Below are positions 32,801-47,800 of a DNA stretch of 64,000 nt, one piece after another (positions within the stretch are counted from its first letter, which is position 1; the number at the start of each line of letters is the position of its first letter). Both the position numbers and the translations under genes were made by a program. Under the pieces are notes generated by a model that saw only the letters and a program-made list of their open reading frames with translations, had not been told where the DNA came from and did no database searches. Source of the stretch: Buxus sempervirens (lineage: Eukaryota > Streptophyta > Magnoliopsida > Buxales > Buxaceae); the NCBI GenBank assembly GCA_947561395.2, contig OX387182.1, positions 134,001-198,000 on the forward strand. The letters are read 5' to 3'.

Positions 32801-35800
32801 AACTCTAATTTATATCACTAATTCACGTTATTTTCTATTGATGTATTTTTTTTGAAATTAAAAAATAAAAATTTTAATTGTGTTGGTGGGTTGAACCCGA
32901 TTATTGACGAGTTGGGTTTGGTTTTGGGTTTTCCCAACCCACCAATAAACACATTCAACTTGAACCAATTCGATTATTGCTCAACCCATTACAATATACG
33001 TCAAGTATATTTTTAAGTATAATGCATCAACTATTTACGGTAGTTTTATATGATAGTATAAAAGCAATTTATATGCTACTGTAGTTACCAAACATGATTT
33101 TTTGCTTCTTAGCAGCAAAGCAAAAGTTTACCAAACAACTTTGCTTTAACAAAAGATCTTTTGAAAAGTAGAAAATTACTTTTTTGCTTTCTTGCTTTTG
33201 AAAGCAAGAAAGCAAAAGCGTTACCAAACGGAGCCTCTATCTTCATAGGTATCCCTCATTTTGGGTTGGGCCTTCCTCTCTTGCATATTGCAAAAGTCCA
33301 CCCAATTAGCATAGAGCTTCCGGTGTTATTGATTATAAATACTACTTGCAAAAATAAAAAAAATGTTTTAATCTTCTTATTTTCCTGATCTTGTTTTTTT
33401 TTACTACTATAATTCTGGCTAATTCTAATTAGAGGTTTTTTTTATCATTATTCTTCCTAAAATAACTTAATTTAATCACATTACTGCACATGCCGTTGGA
33501 TTTTTTTTTTAAATATTCATGATGGCATTTTTTATATTCCATTTTATAAACAGAATGAGTAGTTCATAAGCCGACAAAATCTAAATATTTATACACTATG
33601 TTGTACTTTTTATTATAAATATCCTCTCTAAATAATTCTAATCAACTTATTTATCTCTTCCAAATTTTATTTACGGTTTTTTTTAAAACTTTTCAAACAT
33701 CTCTTTGAGAATAACAGTGATATCTTTGGGTGAATTTGAATTTGAATTTGTGTGGCTTATATATACCCAACACCCTACTTAGCAGCTCCAAGTGAGCACC
33801 ATTTTTGGTTAATTAGAATTCACTGCTATGCTATTTTCTCTCCCTTAGTTATAATAAAAGGTAAAAAATTTTGAACCATCCCGATTAGGTGAAATGCCAT
33901 TCATATATGATCTGCCACTTCCGGATCTGTTGCATGGAGGTAATGTACAGATTACATGTTATGAATATGAACCTTTATTAGAAGAGAAGAGAAAAGCAAA
34001 ACCATGAGCCCCGGATGTTAAATTATTAGACTTTTTATCTTTAACTTTGCATAGTGTTATAATCAACTTAATGCTTTCATTGTCAGCTTTTCAAACTTAA
34101 TTTTTTGCCCTTTTGTAATTATTATTTTTACATGTTATGCCACTCTCAATCAGTCAGAAACTTGTGATTTCTGGGTTTATTGCAGTTCCTGGGTAATATA
34201 GTACTCCAAGCCTCAGTTTTGCATTAAAGAACTAATGTCGTAGCTCAAGTCTCTTGGAACCATGAAAATTTCAAATGATATGTTATATTAATTATTTTGA
34301 TAGTGAAATGTTAGAACTCTGCTGATAAAATTTTCACGGTTAAATTGCTGTATTATTTATAAGTATTTGCATATATGAATTTATAGATATGTGTTTGTGA
34401 GGATGTGTATATTTGCATGCACGCACCCAACAGTCACTCATGCACATACATACATAACATTTTTCAGATTCTGCAGGTGTTCTTTATTAGCTCCAAATTC
34501 GTGATGACATTTAACAAATTGACACCCTAATTAGTCAACATATTTTTAGACTCTGTAGATTGATATTCTATGCCTTAATGCAAATGTATCGATGGCAGCT
34601 TTTAGATCTGTACATTTATAGCCAAAGAATAGATGGTGTTTGGTGTTTAATTGAATTTTTCATTCCCGTCAAAGTTGAAGATAATTGTGCAACTCTTATA
34701 ATACCTTCTATGCTTTGTATTACGTGATGCTGTGCAACTAAGAGAGGCAGTATAGCCATAGCTTTAATGTAACCTAGGTTTATGATTTAAAGATAATGAG
34801 CAAAAAGAAGATAGAATTTGGAATAAAGCATTTGAGATAGCTTAGGAGGAATCCATGGAGGATATATTATGATTATTTGTCCATGCCAAAGAAGGTCCTA
34901 CTTAAAAATGATGTAGGTATGAATGGGCAAATAAAAAAAAAAAAGGAAAAAAAGGTGGAATCAGGACTGATGCATTCAAGAAAACTTTGGAGAAATCCAA
35001 TGGAGGAGATATTAAGATGCTTTGGCTGTGGCAAACAAAGTCAAACTTCATCACTAGTTGAGTGTTGAATATATTCATATGGAAATTCTAAAGCACAAGG
35101 AGATTCTGAGAGGCATGGATTTAAATACCTCCTAAAAGGAGAAAATTTTCCTTTGAAATCTGGTGCGTTGGTTGGCCAAATTTTTTTCCGAATTGTGTAT
35201 ATTTCCCTTGCCTTCAAACTTCAGAATAAAATATTAATTTTTTTTCTTTTTTTGTGGGAGACATCAAGGCCCATTCGCCCATTGGGAAGCTCATGATGAT
35301 AAGAAGTTAGGATCTCATTGTTTCACTTTGGATCATTTGTTTGAAAAGATGGGAAAAGTAGACGTCTACAAGGAGCCATGATAGCTTTTCAGCGAGCTCA
35401 GGAAAACAGGAGGGTTTTGAAGGTCAGTCGAAGTTTCTGTAATAGGGAGATCTCAAGGCTGGTCATACTTATAGAATTAAGTAACCTTGACATCATTTCA
35501 CAATAAAACCTGGATTGGGATTCAAAAGTACTGATTTCTTCAAAGCAGGATATACTAAGTGTTTGTATTCATGGTTTATGGTGACTCACTTTCTGGTGCC
35601 CAGCTGAAGGAAGTAAGGTGCATTCATTCCAGATGAGACAACACTGTTTGCGGTGACTCTCATGAGGCAGAGGATTGGGTCTCTCCAATATTGAGCTTTT
35701 GACAATTTGCATGATGTTTCAAAGGCTAGAGGATCTTCAAAAGCTTTTAGTACGAGAAATTTGCGCTTTAACATTTAGTAGACGAATCTCATAATGGTTT

Positions 35801-38800
35801 ATTAACTTCTTTTTTTAGCTGAAATTTCGATTTTGCTAGGTTAGCGACACGAAATGTCTGGGGAAAAGGAGATTTCCCTAGTTTTCTTGTGTTTACCTGT
35901 TTTCGGTGAAATTTTGCGAAACGTTGGTGAAATTTCCCCATTGATGCATTTGTTATGAATGTATTAAACCAAAAAAAATACAAGAAAAGTGAAAAAAAAA
36001 ATAAGAAAACACATATTTCCTGTGGGAAAATATTCCCTCGTTGCTGAAATTTTGACAAAATTTCTTTGGATCTTGCCAGCGAAATTTCAGCAAAATGCGA
36101 AATTTCCATCCTTGTATAAAAGTGAGTTTCATATAGAGGTGCAAATGGGTTGGGTTGGGTCATCAAACCCAGACTATTAATGGAAAATAACCTAAATTCC
36201 AACTTATGTTTGAAAACAAATTGAAAATGCCTTTTTTTGGAGGTGATATATGTTGTTTTCAGGTCAGAGGAGATTTCATCTGATCAAGTGGGTTATGGTA
36301 GCGTATTTCAACCTGCCCTTCCTTGAAACCCACTGGGGTTTTTCTGAGATCCTCAGACTCTTTGGGTTCAGGTCATCAAAATTATATTATTTAAGAGGAA
36401 GGATTTCTGATCTTTGGTCTCACTTGGGAATTTTTCTATGTTTGGAGAAGCATTCTCAAGGGAAGAGGGTTCCTTTGTGAGGTTGAATCAAGTAATGAGA
36501 GATAATTTATGAGAGGGCTGGAGTGGATTGACTGATCCATTCTAGTCTAACAAATAGGTAGGTAGTGAAACTCCAGGGAGACTCATAAGTTAACTAAAGC
36601 ATCCCAATGAGCTGAAACAATTGAAGATGGCTAAGTACTCTTTTGGTCGGGTCTTTAGCAATGCTGTTGATGGAGATCCACCATTTATTGCCAGATGTTT
36701 TGGAATTCCCTTTTTTCTTTAATAATTAATGATTTGCATTCCTTTTTAATTCTTGTTATTGACATCACAAGCCCTTGAAAGTAGTTAATGCGCATCTCTT
36801 ATGGAAAAGGCCCAAGGAACCTCAAAAATCACATAAAAAGCATTCTCACTTCACAAAAACTGCAAAAAATATTTCACCAAATGACGTGAATTCAAGTTTC
36901 CAGCTCCTGCTCCTAAAGGAGAGCATGACCATTGTGTTAAAGAATGATGGATAGAGTGGAATAAAAAGGAATCTGTTAAATTTCCCATATCGGTCGTCAT
37001 TGGAGGCGACAAGTATTGTACCAACCTTTTCTATTTAATACTTCTGTGACCGTGTCTTTGATGTGATTTGAGTGATCCGCATAACTAGATTGATGCTCTA
37101 CTGGGACAAAAATGCACTGGTTCTGCATAACTGAAGGCTGTCACAATTATTTTACCAGTTTGATTTTCAAAAGATCATCCTATGACTTTGTGGTCGTAGC
37201 AAACTGCCATCTTATGCTCGCATTGAAAATGTCATTTAGAAACTGATCCAGTTTATGAAGTTTGTTGTTTTAAGGATGGAAACATGTTATACATTGTTAA
37301 ATTGTATGGATGAGAGGGATATCTTGGGAATTGAGATGTACAAGGAAATTAACTTTGTTTGATCTTGTGGACTTTTAACATGGAAGATTGTTGGCGCTGC
37401 CTTTGCAGATGCATTTTCACATCCGTACTCTGGATCAATTGGAAGACTCGAAGCTTCCTCTGTTTCTTAAATAAGCGAAATGCTGTTGCTACCTTATATC
37501 ATTTAGGTTAAAAACCCTCTTCATGACTAGCTTGAACCTATAAATCAAGAGGTTAATTGTGGCTAGGAAACCTGGAAACAGGTCTCCTGTACCCGTTGCC
37601 CAATCGCACAGATTGAGCATGGCTGACCATGGTAATGCAGGTGCAAGGATTCTGGGGGAGTGATTTGTGATAAATAAATCGTGTGGGTGTTTGAAATTGG
37701 CATACCTGCAAAACTTATGTTTGAGCTTTGGGGAGCCTGGGAGGGTTTGCATGTGGCTTGGTTTTTGGATATCAAGAACCTAATCTGTGAATCTGACTGC
37801 ATGTTGGCAATTTACTCTCGTAGGAATTCAGGCACAAGTTCAAGATGTATCAACGAAGCTTGTTTAGAACTGCGGGGTCATTCTTATAGCTGACTTGGAA
37901 ATGATGCTGCAACATAGTTATCATGGGGGAAACAGATTGCCAGATGCATAGCAAAAATATGGGTGTTCATCAGCAGGCCCAATTAAACCATTTAGATAGG
38001 TGCCCACTTTCTTTGAGTCTACTTCTAGTTCCCAGTCACCACAAAAAAATGGTGGTTTCTACACACAAATGAACCATTACTGTTGACCTACCTTTTATTG
38101 TTGGAAGAACCCTTTCTTACAAACAATTTGGCTGGCCATTATTTACCCTCATAATATAAAAGGGCTAGCCCAGTAAACGAGGCTCCTGCCACTGTGTGGG
38201 GTCTGGAGAGGATCTGATGTATGCAACCTTAACCCCGGCAAGCGGGGCGGTTGTTTCCTGTGACTCGAACCCACGACCTTTGGGCTGCTGGATCAACCTT
38301 ACCATTGCGCATGGCTCACCCTCTAACCTTATAATATGCATAGTAAAAATATAAAAGGTTTTTCCTTGACTCAGGAAAATTGGTTTGCAGTCTCCTGGTT
38401 TAATAAGTGGCCTCCTTTGTGTATAATGATTGCCTATATTTCCTATGTATCAAATACGCACTTGTCCATAAATAATAGTATTATTTTTTGCATCTCCGGT
38501 AACAATCTATTAAATGGGATTATTTGAGTAGATGACCTGCTGATGATGTTGTGGAATTTTTGCTGAGCCATCTTTATCACTATATGGTAAATTTTGGTGT
38601 CTTTGAATTCAATATGTACATGACTTGTCTCTTTTCGTCACATTTTTCTTCATTCTAACAATGGATTCATTTGTTTAACAGGGGCTGTTGCTTCTCTTCT
38701 TCTGTTGTCTGTTTCACTTATCTGTGCGTATGAACTTTCTGCTGTGTATGTAACTGCGGGTCCAAGTGCATCTCTGGAGTACTCTCCTTCTGGCTTCTTC

Positions 38801-41800
38801 TTTGGTGTATCAGCAATTGCCTTAGCAATAAACATGCTTTTTATTTGCAGAATGATCTTCAATGGTAAACAGTTTTTGATTTTTCTGGCTGATGGATTTT
38901 TTTCCCTAATTGAGTGGATATATTATGAAAATGTTATTGAAGGCAAGACTCTTTATCATCACACTGTTACTGCCATTAATTTATTATTTTCTGCTTTGAT
39001 GTAACAATTTTTTTAGGAACCGGCCTAGATGTGGATGAATATGTGCGGAGATCATATAAGTTCGCATATTCTGATTGTATTGAAGTGGGACCTGTGGCTT
39101 GCTTACCAGAACCACCAGATCCCAATGAGTTATATACACGACAATCCAGTAGGCAAGCTCTTTCTTCTTTTTCTTTTTTATGCTCCCTAGATTACTCAGC
39201 TCCTTATGTACATTAGTAGAATTGTTTTTATTGTATTCACTGTTTTTGTGATGGATTTGACTGATTAGGACTGTTGAATCACTTCTCTGGCTAGTCAATT
39301 CATGGATGTGCTGATGCTATGATTGAATTCTTATTGCTCTTAATTCGAATTGCCTCTGTAGGGCTTCACATCTGGGGCTTCTCTACATTGGTTCACTGGT
39401 TGTACTTCTTGTGTACTCTGTCTTATATGGTTTAACAGCAAAGGAAGCACATTGGCTTGGTGCCATTACATCGGCTACTGTTGTCATTCTTGGTATGCTA
39501 TTTTTGGAAAAGTTTGTGTTTTTATCTTGCTTATTTTTCCCATCTAGCCAAATTTTTGGAATCAATTTTTTCTGTTCTTAGTTGCTTCTATTCTTTTGTA
39601 GACTGGAACATGGGGGTATGCTTATTTGGGTTTGAGCTTCTCAAAAGTCGTTCTGTGGCACTGTTTGTTGCTGGAACATCCCGGGTTTTTCTAATTTGTT
39701 TTGGAGTGCATTACTGGTTTGTTCCAGCCATTCCATCTCAAAATTTTGCTTTATCCAAGTTTCTTGAGATTTAATGGTCTTGGTTTTAAATGCTGTCATT
39801 TTATGATGCCTGCCTTTTTTCCCCACAGGTATTTGGGTCATTGTGTCAGTTATGCAGTTGTAGCCTCTGTGCTGTTAGGGGCAGCTGTTTCACGTCATCT
39901 ATCTGTTATGAATCCATTAGCTGCGAGGAGAGATGCCTTGCAGAGTACAGTGATTCGCCTGAGAGAGGGATTCCGGAGAAAAGGACAAAATGGTTCCTCT
40001 AGTTCTTCGGAAGGTTGTGGTTCGAGTGTAAAACGTAGTAGTAGTCTTGAAGTGGGTAATCTTGACAATGGCATTGAATCAACTTGTAGAAATGCTACAC
40101 ATTGCATGGGTGATGCTAGTAGCTTGAATTATAGTGTATTAGGGGGTGCCGCTAGTACGAATGAGGGGATTAACAGTGACAAGAGCATCGATAGTGGAAG
40201 GCCAAGTTTAGCATTGCATAGTAGCTCCTGTCGTTCTGTTCCTCAGGATTCTGAACTAGGGACTACATTTACAGATAAACAGTTTGATCATAACAGTTAT
40301 TTGATGGTTTGTTCAAGTGGTCGACTGGAAGGCCAAGGATACGAATCCAGTGCATCTACTTCGGTGAATCAGCAACAGTTGGATGCGAACTTAGCTCTTG
40401 CATTCCAGGAAAGTTTGAACGATCCCAGGGTTACATCTATGTTGCAAAGAAGGGCAAGACAAGGGGACCATGAATTGGCTATTCTATTACAAGATAAAGG
40501 TTTGGATCCTAATTTTGCTGTGATGATGAAAGATAAGGGCTTGGATCCAACTATTCTGGCTTTATTGCAAAGAACTAGTTTAGATGCAGATAGAGATCAT
40601 CGCGGCAGCACTGATGTCACTGTAATTGACTCAAACAACTTGGAGCATCCCCAACCAAACCAAATTTCATTGTCAGAAGAACTGAGACGTCAGGGCCTAG
40701 AAAAGTGGTTTGAGTATTTGAGATTTGTTTTGCATCAAATAGCTGGTACTCCAGAGCGAGCATGGGTTCTCTTTAGTTTTATTTTTATCATCGAAACAGT
40801 CATCGTGGCTATTTTCAGGCCAAAAACAGTCAAAATGATAAGTTCTGTACATGAACAGGTGAGCATGAAGCATTTTGTTTTTGGAACTAAACTCCAAATT
40901 AGAGAAATGATCAGGAGTATTTTTTCTATTTTTATGTTGGTTCAATGTTTTCTGGAATTGTTTTGTGTTTTTCGATATGCTTGTGATAAAACTTTGTTCT
41001 TGCAGTTTGAATTTGGCTTCTCTGTACTGCTTCTATCCCCTGTCGTTTGTTCAATTATGGCTTTTCTTCGATCCCTTCAGGCAGAAGAAATGACTATGAC
41101 ATCTAGATCTCGTAAGGTACACCTGAAATTTTCACAACATTAATGTAGGATACTATGTTATATTTGGTTGAAATCAATTATCTCGCATCTAATAAGGTAG
41201 ACTTCGATTATGCAATTGTTAACTTTATTTTGGCATTGACTCAATATAAATTAATTTGCTTGCTGTTGGGATATGGGTATAATCACTTATTCACTTTGGT
41301 GTTTGTTCCTTTCCTAATTGATATTCTGTGCACCAATTGTGTTGTCCTGGATATTGGACTTTGAAAAAGTAAAGTTTTCTTTCATAAATTGGTCATCATT
41401 TCTATGAATATGTTTTACTACCATTGAATTAATTTTTGTATTCTGCTGAAGACTTCAAATGGTACACAAGTTTGTCTCTTGCCCGATTTAGTGTAATTTT
41501 GATGCTTGTGTTGTGAATGTCACAGAATCTCTGCTACTAGCAGCTAAATCTCCTCGTTTTATTTCTGCTGGGAAGTGTGGGGGTTTGGAAGGTACTGATA
41601 GCCATCTTAGCAGCCCTCAGAAGGGTGGGGCTGTTAGACGACTCAGACCTGACACGGGTTTGGGAAGTGAGGTTGATCTGAGTGGGAGGGAATGGAACAG
41701 ATTTTCTTGCTGTTTCAGTTGGAAGTTAGGGAAAACAATGGTCAATCAGTGTCTGTCAAGGAGGCTGTGGATAGATTTGGAAAAAAGAAGGAAGATCAGA

Positions 41801-44800
41801 CTAAGGGGGACTAAACATCTTTCCAGGAAATTAAAAAAATTAGAATGCTCAATCCAGTTTAAATCCAGTGGTCGTAGGGCTGGGGAAGGGGTGCTGATAC
41901 TGTTAATCCATGATTGAGATCTTAAGCTGGAACATTAGAGGCCTAGGTGGCCCTGAGGAGAAAAGGTCAGTTAGGGAGGCATGTAGGTTGGTATCTTCGA
42001 CCATCCTCATTGTACAAGAAACAAAAAAGGAAACATTGTCCGACAGATTGGTTACCTTTGGGGGAACAATAGGAGTTGGCTATTTTATCCTTCTCTAGGG
42101 AGTGCAGGAGGATTGCTCATCGTTTGGAATTCGGATGCTGTCGAGGTGGTGGATGGTAAAACTGGGCAGTTCTCAATATCATTCATCTTAGGGGTACAGA
42201 GTCTAATTTTGAGTGGTTAATTTCAGGTTTATATGGCCCTCCAAGGCCACTTAATTGTGGCAACTTGTTGGAGGGAATTAGATGAGGTGAGGAGTCAATG
42301 GAATTTTCCCTGGTGATTATAGAGGATTTTAATGTCATAAATGAAGTAAAGGAGAAGAAAGGATGCACTAGGGTTACAAAAAGCATGAAAGAGTTCCTTG
42401 GCTTCATGAACATACTGTAGTTGAAGGATATATACCTAATGGGCGCCAGATACACCTGGTCAAATCTGCAAGAAAATTCAATTTGTTGTCGTTTGGATAG
42501 AGATTTGGTTTCCATAGATTGGGAGGATCACTTCTCACATGCCAAGCTGTCCACATTAACAATGACAGTTTCGGACCATACCCCTATTGTGCTGTCTACT
42601 ATTCCCCGTCCTTGGACCTGTACTCCCCCTTTTAGGTTTGCTAACATGTGGCTTAAAGATAAATCCTTCAAAGATCTAGCTATGAGATGGTGGTTGGAGT
42701 CATCCTAAGGGGGAGAGGCGTGGGAAGGACTCAGATTTATGAGAGAGCTCAAATCCTTGAGACAAAAGGTAAAGATTTGGAATTGGAATGTGTTTTATAA
42801 AAAAGAAGAAAGAGCTGATGGAATTCGATTCATAAATTAGATAGATAAGAAGAATTAAGAGCTTTGAGTGTCAACGAGTTGAATTGTAGGAAAGAGCTAA
42901 AGAGGAGTTTGGAGAAAATAATCAGATTGGAGAAAATCAACTGGAGACAAAAGTCTAGAGTCCCATGGCTAAAAGAGGGTGATGGGAATAGCAAGTTCTT
43001 TCATCGAGCAGCTAATGGAAAAAAGAAGAAAAATGAAATTAGCCAAGTGAGACTTGAAGGAAGATTAGTGGAAGAGCAAGATATGATTATAGGTTGATTT
43101 TCATCATTCTATTCATCCCTATTCTCCTTTGATGAAATGTTCACCTTTAATCTGGAGTGTTTGGAGTGTCCTAAATTGAATGAGGAGAGAAGAACATGGC
43201 GTGAAAGAGAATTTGAAGAGTAGAATCTAAAAAGCATTCAAAAAAAAAAAAAAAATCTAAAAAGCGGTGTTCATGCTAGGGAAAGATAAAACACCCAGGC
43301 TAGATGGCTTCACCATGGCTTTTTTTCAGGATTTTTGGAATGTGTAGGTTCAAATCTTGTAGAAGTGGTTAGAGAATTTCATGAATTTGGTGTCATGAAT
43401 AAAGCTACAAATGCCATATTTTTGTGACTTGCCCCTAAATGTTAAGGAGCTGTGGATGTTAAGGATTTCCGACCCATTAGTTTGATGACCAGCTTGTACA
43501 AAATTATTGCTAAGGTTTTGCCATTGAGATTGAAAGATGTTGTGGGATTGCTCATTTCAGAAAACCAAAGTGCATTTGCCAAAGGTAATCAAATTTTGGA
43601 TAGTTTCTTAGTGCAAATGAGTGTATTGAGGATGGTTTTAGGTCTGGCAAGTCAGGTATTTGTTGTAAATTATATCTTGAAAAGGCCTACAACCAGTTAG
43701 AGTTGGGTTTCTTGGATTTAGTGCTTAGATGGAATTAGATGGAAAGGTTTTGGTGATAGATGGTCTAAATGTATTGGGGGGTGCTTACAGAATATCCTTT
43801 TCCTTCATCCTTAATGGATCAGTGGCCGGCCTTTTTCCTACATCCTTTGGTTTAAGGCAAGGAGATTCATTATCTTCCTTCCTATTTATCTTGGTTAGTG
43901 ATGTCTTCAGTCATCTATTCTCTTTGGGTGAAAGGGCTGGTCTCATTAGCAGGTTACATGCTTTTTGATGAATAATGAAGATGTATATATATATGTGTGT
44001 GTGTGTGTGTGTATGTAAATATGTAAATATTAGTGGGTTACATGTTGGAGGTTCTAAAGTACCAGTCTCTCATTTGCAATTTGCAGATGATGCCTTGTGT
44101 TTCTCGAGGCCTCTCAAAAACGGAGTTTTTGGGCTAAATGCTTGGTAAAATGCTTTGATTTCATGTCTGACCTTAGGGTGAACCTTGATAAGAGTAAAAT
44201 GCTAGGAATCTTGGTAGACTCAGACACGCTTAAAGGATGCTCATAGACGATGGGGTGCTAGTCACAAGAATGGTCCATTACTTACCTTGGCTTTCCACTT
44301 GGAGTGAAGCCAAATGTGGTCAGCTTTTGGGACCCTATTGTTGAAAAAATGACGAAGAAATTAGCCTCTTGGAAAAGAAATTATATCTCTTTAGGGGGTA
44401 GGGTAACACCGAGCAAGGCTGCCCTTATGAACCTTCTTGTTTATTACCTTTGCCTCTATCGGGCCCCAAAGAAGATGATAGGTGTGCTAGAAAAACTGCT
44501 GAGGGATTTCCTATGGTAGGGGAGAGATTCAAAAAAAAAAAAAAAGACCACTTAGTTAGATGGAGTTATGTATGCACAGACCTGAGGGGCTTAGGCTTGG
44601 ACAATCTATACCTTAGAAACTCAGTCCTTTTTGGCAAAGTGGCTTTGGAGATTCGGAGAGGAAAAAAAGAAGCTGTGGTATAAAGTTATCGTCAGCAAAT
44701 ATGGCATTCATAGAAACGGGCGAGGTATCAACCCAAAGGCAAGCATTCATTGTGGTAGTCTGTGGAAAGCAATCTTTGCTCTTGCTTCTCAGTCCTATCC

Positions 44801-47800
44801 TCTGGTGAGGTATATTCTACGTTCCTGCTCCTCTGAGTTTTTGGGAGGATTGGTGGTGGGGATCGTCAAGTCTTTCTAGTATGTTTCCCAGGTTGTATTG
44901 TGTGCGTCTATTGCCCTATCCACTTGTATTCGATATTCTCTCTTGGGATTCTAAGGGTTTGTCTTGAAACCTGCAATTTCGCCGGGATTTGAGGCCTCTA
45001 GAAATGGAGGAACTTGGTTTTCTGTTAGATCAGCTTAACCATATCATTATTGGTCCATCTTTGTCAAATTTGCATAGTTGGTCTTTGTCCTCTCGTGGCT
45101 CTTTCTCTACTTGTTCTTTTTTTACACATCTTTGCTTGGGTAGTAATATTGGTCCCCTGCCATTTTCTCCATACTTCCTTTGGCATGCTCCCGCTGCTCT
45201 GAAAGTTCTTATATTCCTTTTGACTACGTTTACAATGGTACCAATACTCTCAATAACCTCTAAAAAAGAAGGAATTTCTAGCTATCTCTCATAATGTTTG
45301 TATAATGTGCCTCAAAGAAGGAGAATCTGTGGATCATATATTTTTGCATTGTGAGCTGATTAGATCACTTTGGTCCTCCTTTTTGGGATTTATAGGTGTC
45401 ATTTGGGTTCAGCCTAGGGCCCTTCCTGACTTTTCAAACCAGTTGCGATTTCCATTTCTCAAGAAAAAGGGGAAGCTGATGTATCATGCAGTGTTTTGTG
45501 CTACCATTTGGTCGGTTTTGTTATCTCGGAATCGATTTATTTTTTATGGAGGCATTATTCAAACAAAGATATCTTTGTTCTGATGGCAGATTGGGTTAGT
45601 ACCAGGGAGGAGTTCAGGCTTGTATCAACCAGTGAAATCTTACAGGATTGGGTTACAGTTACATTATTGGATTAGGTTCTTCCAGTTTTATTATTTTCTT
45701 GCTGAAATTCTATCATGGTGATATATTTCTAGATAGCTGGGTTCTGTAGTCGATAGTTTTTCTCATTTTTTTTCCCATATCTCATGGGTTTCTTGTATTT
45801 GTTCTCTTCCCCTTAGTTTTTAATATATCCTTTATTATTCATCTAAAAAGAAGACTTCAGGCTGCTGTCAATTTAGGGAGCTCTGATCTGCGATTTCAAT
45901 ATTTACCAGGATGTTGATGAAGTTAAAATAATTATTATCACTGCATGGGGTTTGCATAAGTAACTAGACATTTCAAATCAACCAATTGTCTCATGACTCT
46001 CATCAGTTTACCAAGCTGTACTTGAGCCTTTTCTTTATTATACATGCATGCATACATGTAGATAAACACATACATTTTGATATAATACACACAAGACCTG
46101 GCTGATTGATACTACCATGTCATAAATTTGAATAAGCATTGCCAATTTTGATGGTGGACATTGTTTTTAGTTTTCTACTTTTTTTTTAAAATTTTTTAAT
46201 TCATCACTTGCATTCTGTATCTGATCATTTGAACTTTTCTATATTAGTAAGTATATCTGTATATGTTCATCTATCAGAAATAAAAAGTTCTGAATTTTCC
46301 AATTCCCACTCCATCAATGCCTGTATTTTAGGCTTCAGCTAAAGGACCTGTGTTAGAGTGCAAAAAATGTTTCTGTGCTGTTATTGCTAAATGTTACTTT
46401 TCAGTGATGCCCTCTGCATGGCATAAAACGTACATTACTATAAAAAATCAAGCTTATTATTTGCAAATAGCAAATCCTTTCCCTTAAATCTGAAATTTCT
46501 GCTTCAATTAATGACCAATGGCTTCTCCTTATCTGTTGCACAAATACTGTCCTTGATTGCAGTTTATCAAAAGCCTGTTAGGTACACAATGTGTTTCCAA
46601 ATATATTCTGACCATTTCTCCTGGATTATGGAAATGACAATCCTTTTTAATCTTATTGGAGGATGCAAATCCTCCCATCCCCTCCCTTCCCCTGCGTCCT
46701 TGCCTTTGCCCTTGTCCTTCCCACTGCCTCATCCCAGCGTCAACCGAATGTGGTTTCATCAGGTTGCCTCAGATAGGTTGCTGCAGAGTGGAGTTTTTCA
46801 AAAGGAGGTGAAGATTGGGCGCAAATGTTTACTTTTTGAATCTCTATTCGTAGCCAAATACCCTGCAATATGATTATTGGGAAGGAATGGCGTGTTTAAA
46901 GCTCAAGTGATTCTTGACCAAGATGAGCTGCAGTGGTTTGCAGAGAAAGCATCCGTGCTTCGGAATAGAAACTCAAATGGATTCTTGGGCTCTTTGAGGA
47001 GCAGTAGCAGAACACTGCTTTTGGAAAGAGGTTGTACATCCAGGGTGACTTCTGCAAATCACCGATTTTTCTGCAAGCTGGTTGGAGTAGATTCCTTTTC
47101 TTTCCCAAGGAAAATGAAGGTAACCAGTGGGAATATCTTCTTTGGGGTGTTTGTTTGCATGATCAGAAGCTTGGGAAGTTCAAGAATGCTATCGAAGTAT
47201 TCAAGAATTGGTATCAAAGCAACTCTACTGAAAGCATTGAATAAGCTGGCCCGGCAGCAAATGTAGCTGTGGGTCAAAAAGTCCTAGGAGATAATCACTG
47301 GAGCCAGTTATGCACTGCTGATAATCTGATTTCAAGCTGGGAGGCGCTGGCTAAGTCTTTGGAGTTTCCCCCCTATTATTCCTCTCTTAGAAGGCCGCTA
47401 TTCTCTTCTTCCAATCAATAGAGGAGGTGAATGAATGGAGCTTGAAAGGTTGCTTAAAGTTCAAAAACCTAATGTTGAAGCTCTCTTCTTGGGTTCTTGG
47501 TTATTTTGATTATGGGGAGGTTGGTAATAGTGAGGGCATTTGGCTTGTGGTAAAAGGCTTGCCCTTCCATCTTTAGGAAAATTGACTTAAGAGAAAATGG
47601 GAGATGTCTGCAGTGCTTATAGTTTCGGCAGCGTGCCATCGAAATTTCGTTTTTTCAAGTTAGTGATGCACTTTAGAGGAGTAAAATCGCCGATTTACAT
47701 TTTAGGCGATTTTTGGTGATGTGATGGGCAAAACGGGGTGAAGCAGGGGAGGGAATCGAAAATTTCTTGAATTTTCATTTGCGATTTTTGGCGGCGAGTC

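Larger units (their letters stand above)
31232..38681 (+). other. DEK1: DEK1 intron 2 (7.45 kb)
   Basis: Holds a minus-strand L1 insertion (31487-32010), a TIR element with a minisatellite (32149-33235), a LINE RNase H remnant (about 37600-37990) and a minus-strand Au SINE (38158-38325). Between 33236 and 37599 I recognise little: AT-rich sequence, and at about 35800-36130 a stretch rich in GAAATTTCG-like words that resembles the MITEs at 47610 and 49458. Confidence 0.85.

Noticed and set aside
39149-39150. GT donor for DEK1 intron 4
   Set aside because: Leaves one base where two are needed, shifting exon 5 out of frame and losing the conserved RASHLG sequence.
42421-45583. Separate host genes for endonuclease- and polymerase-like frames
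   Set aside because: They are consecutive pieces of one dead LINE bounded by a 10-bp duplication.
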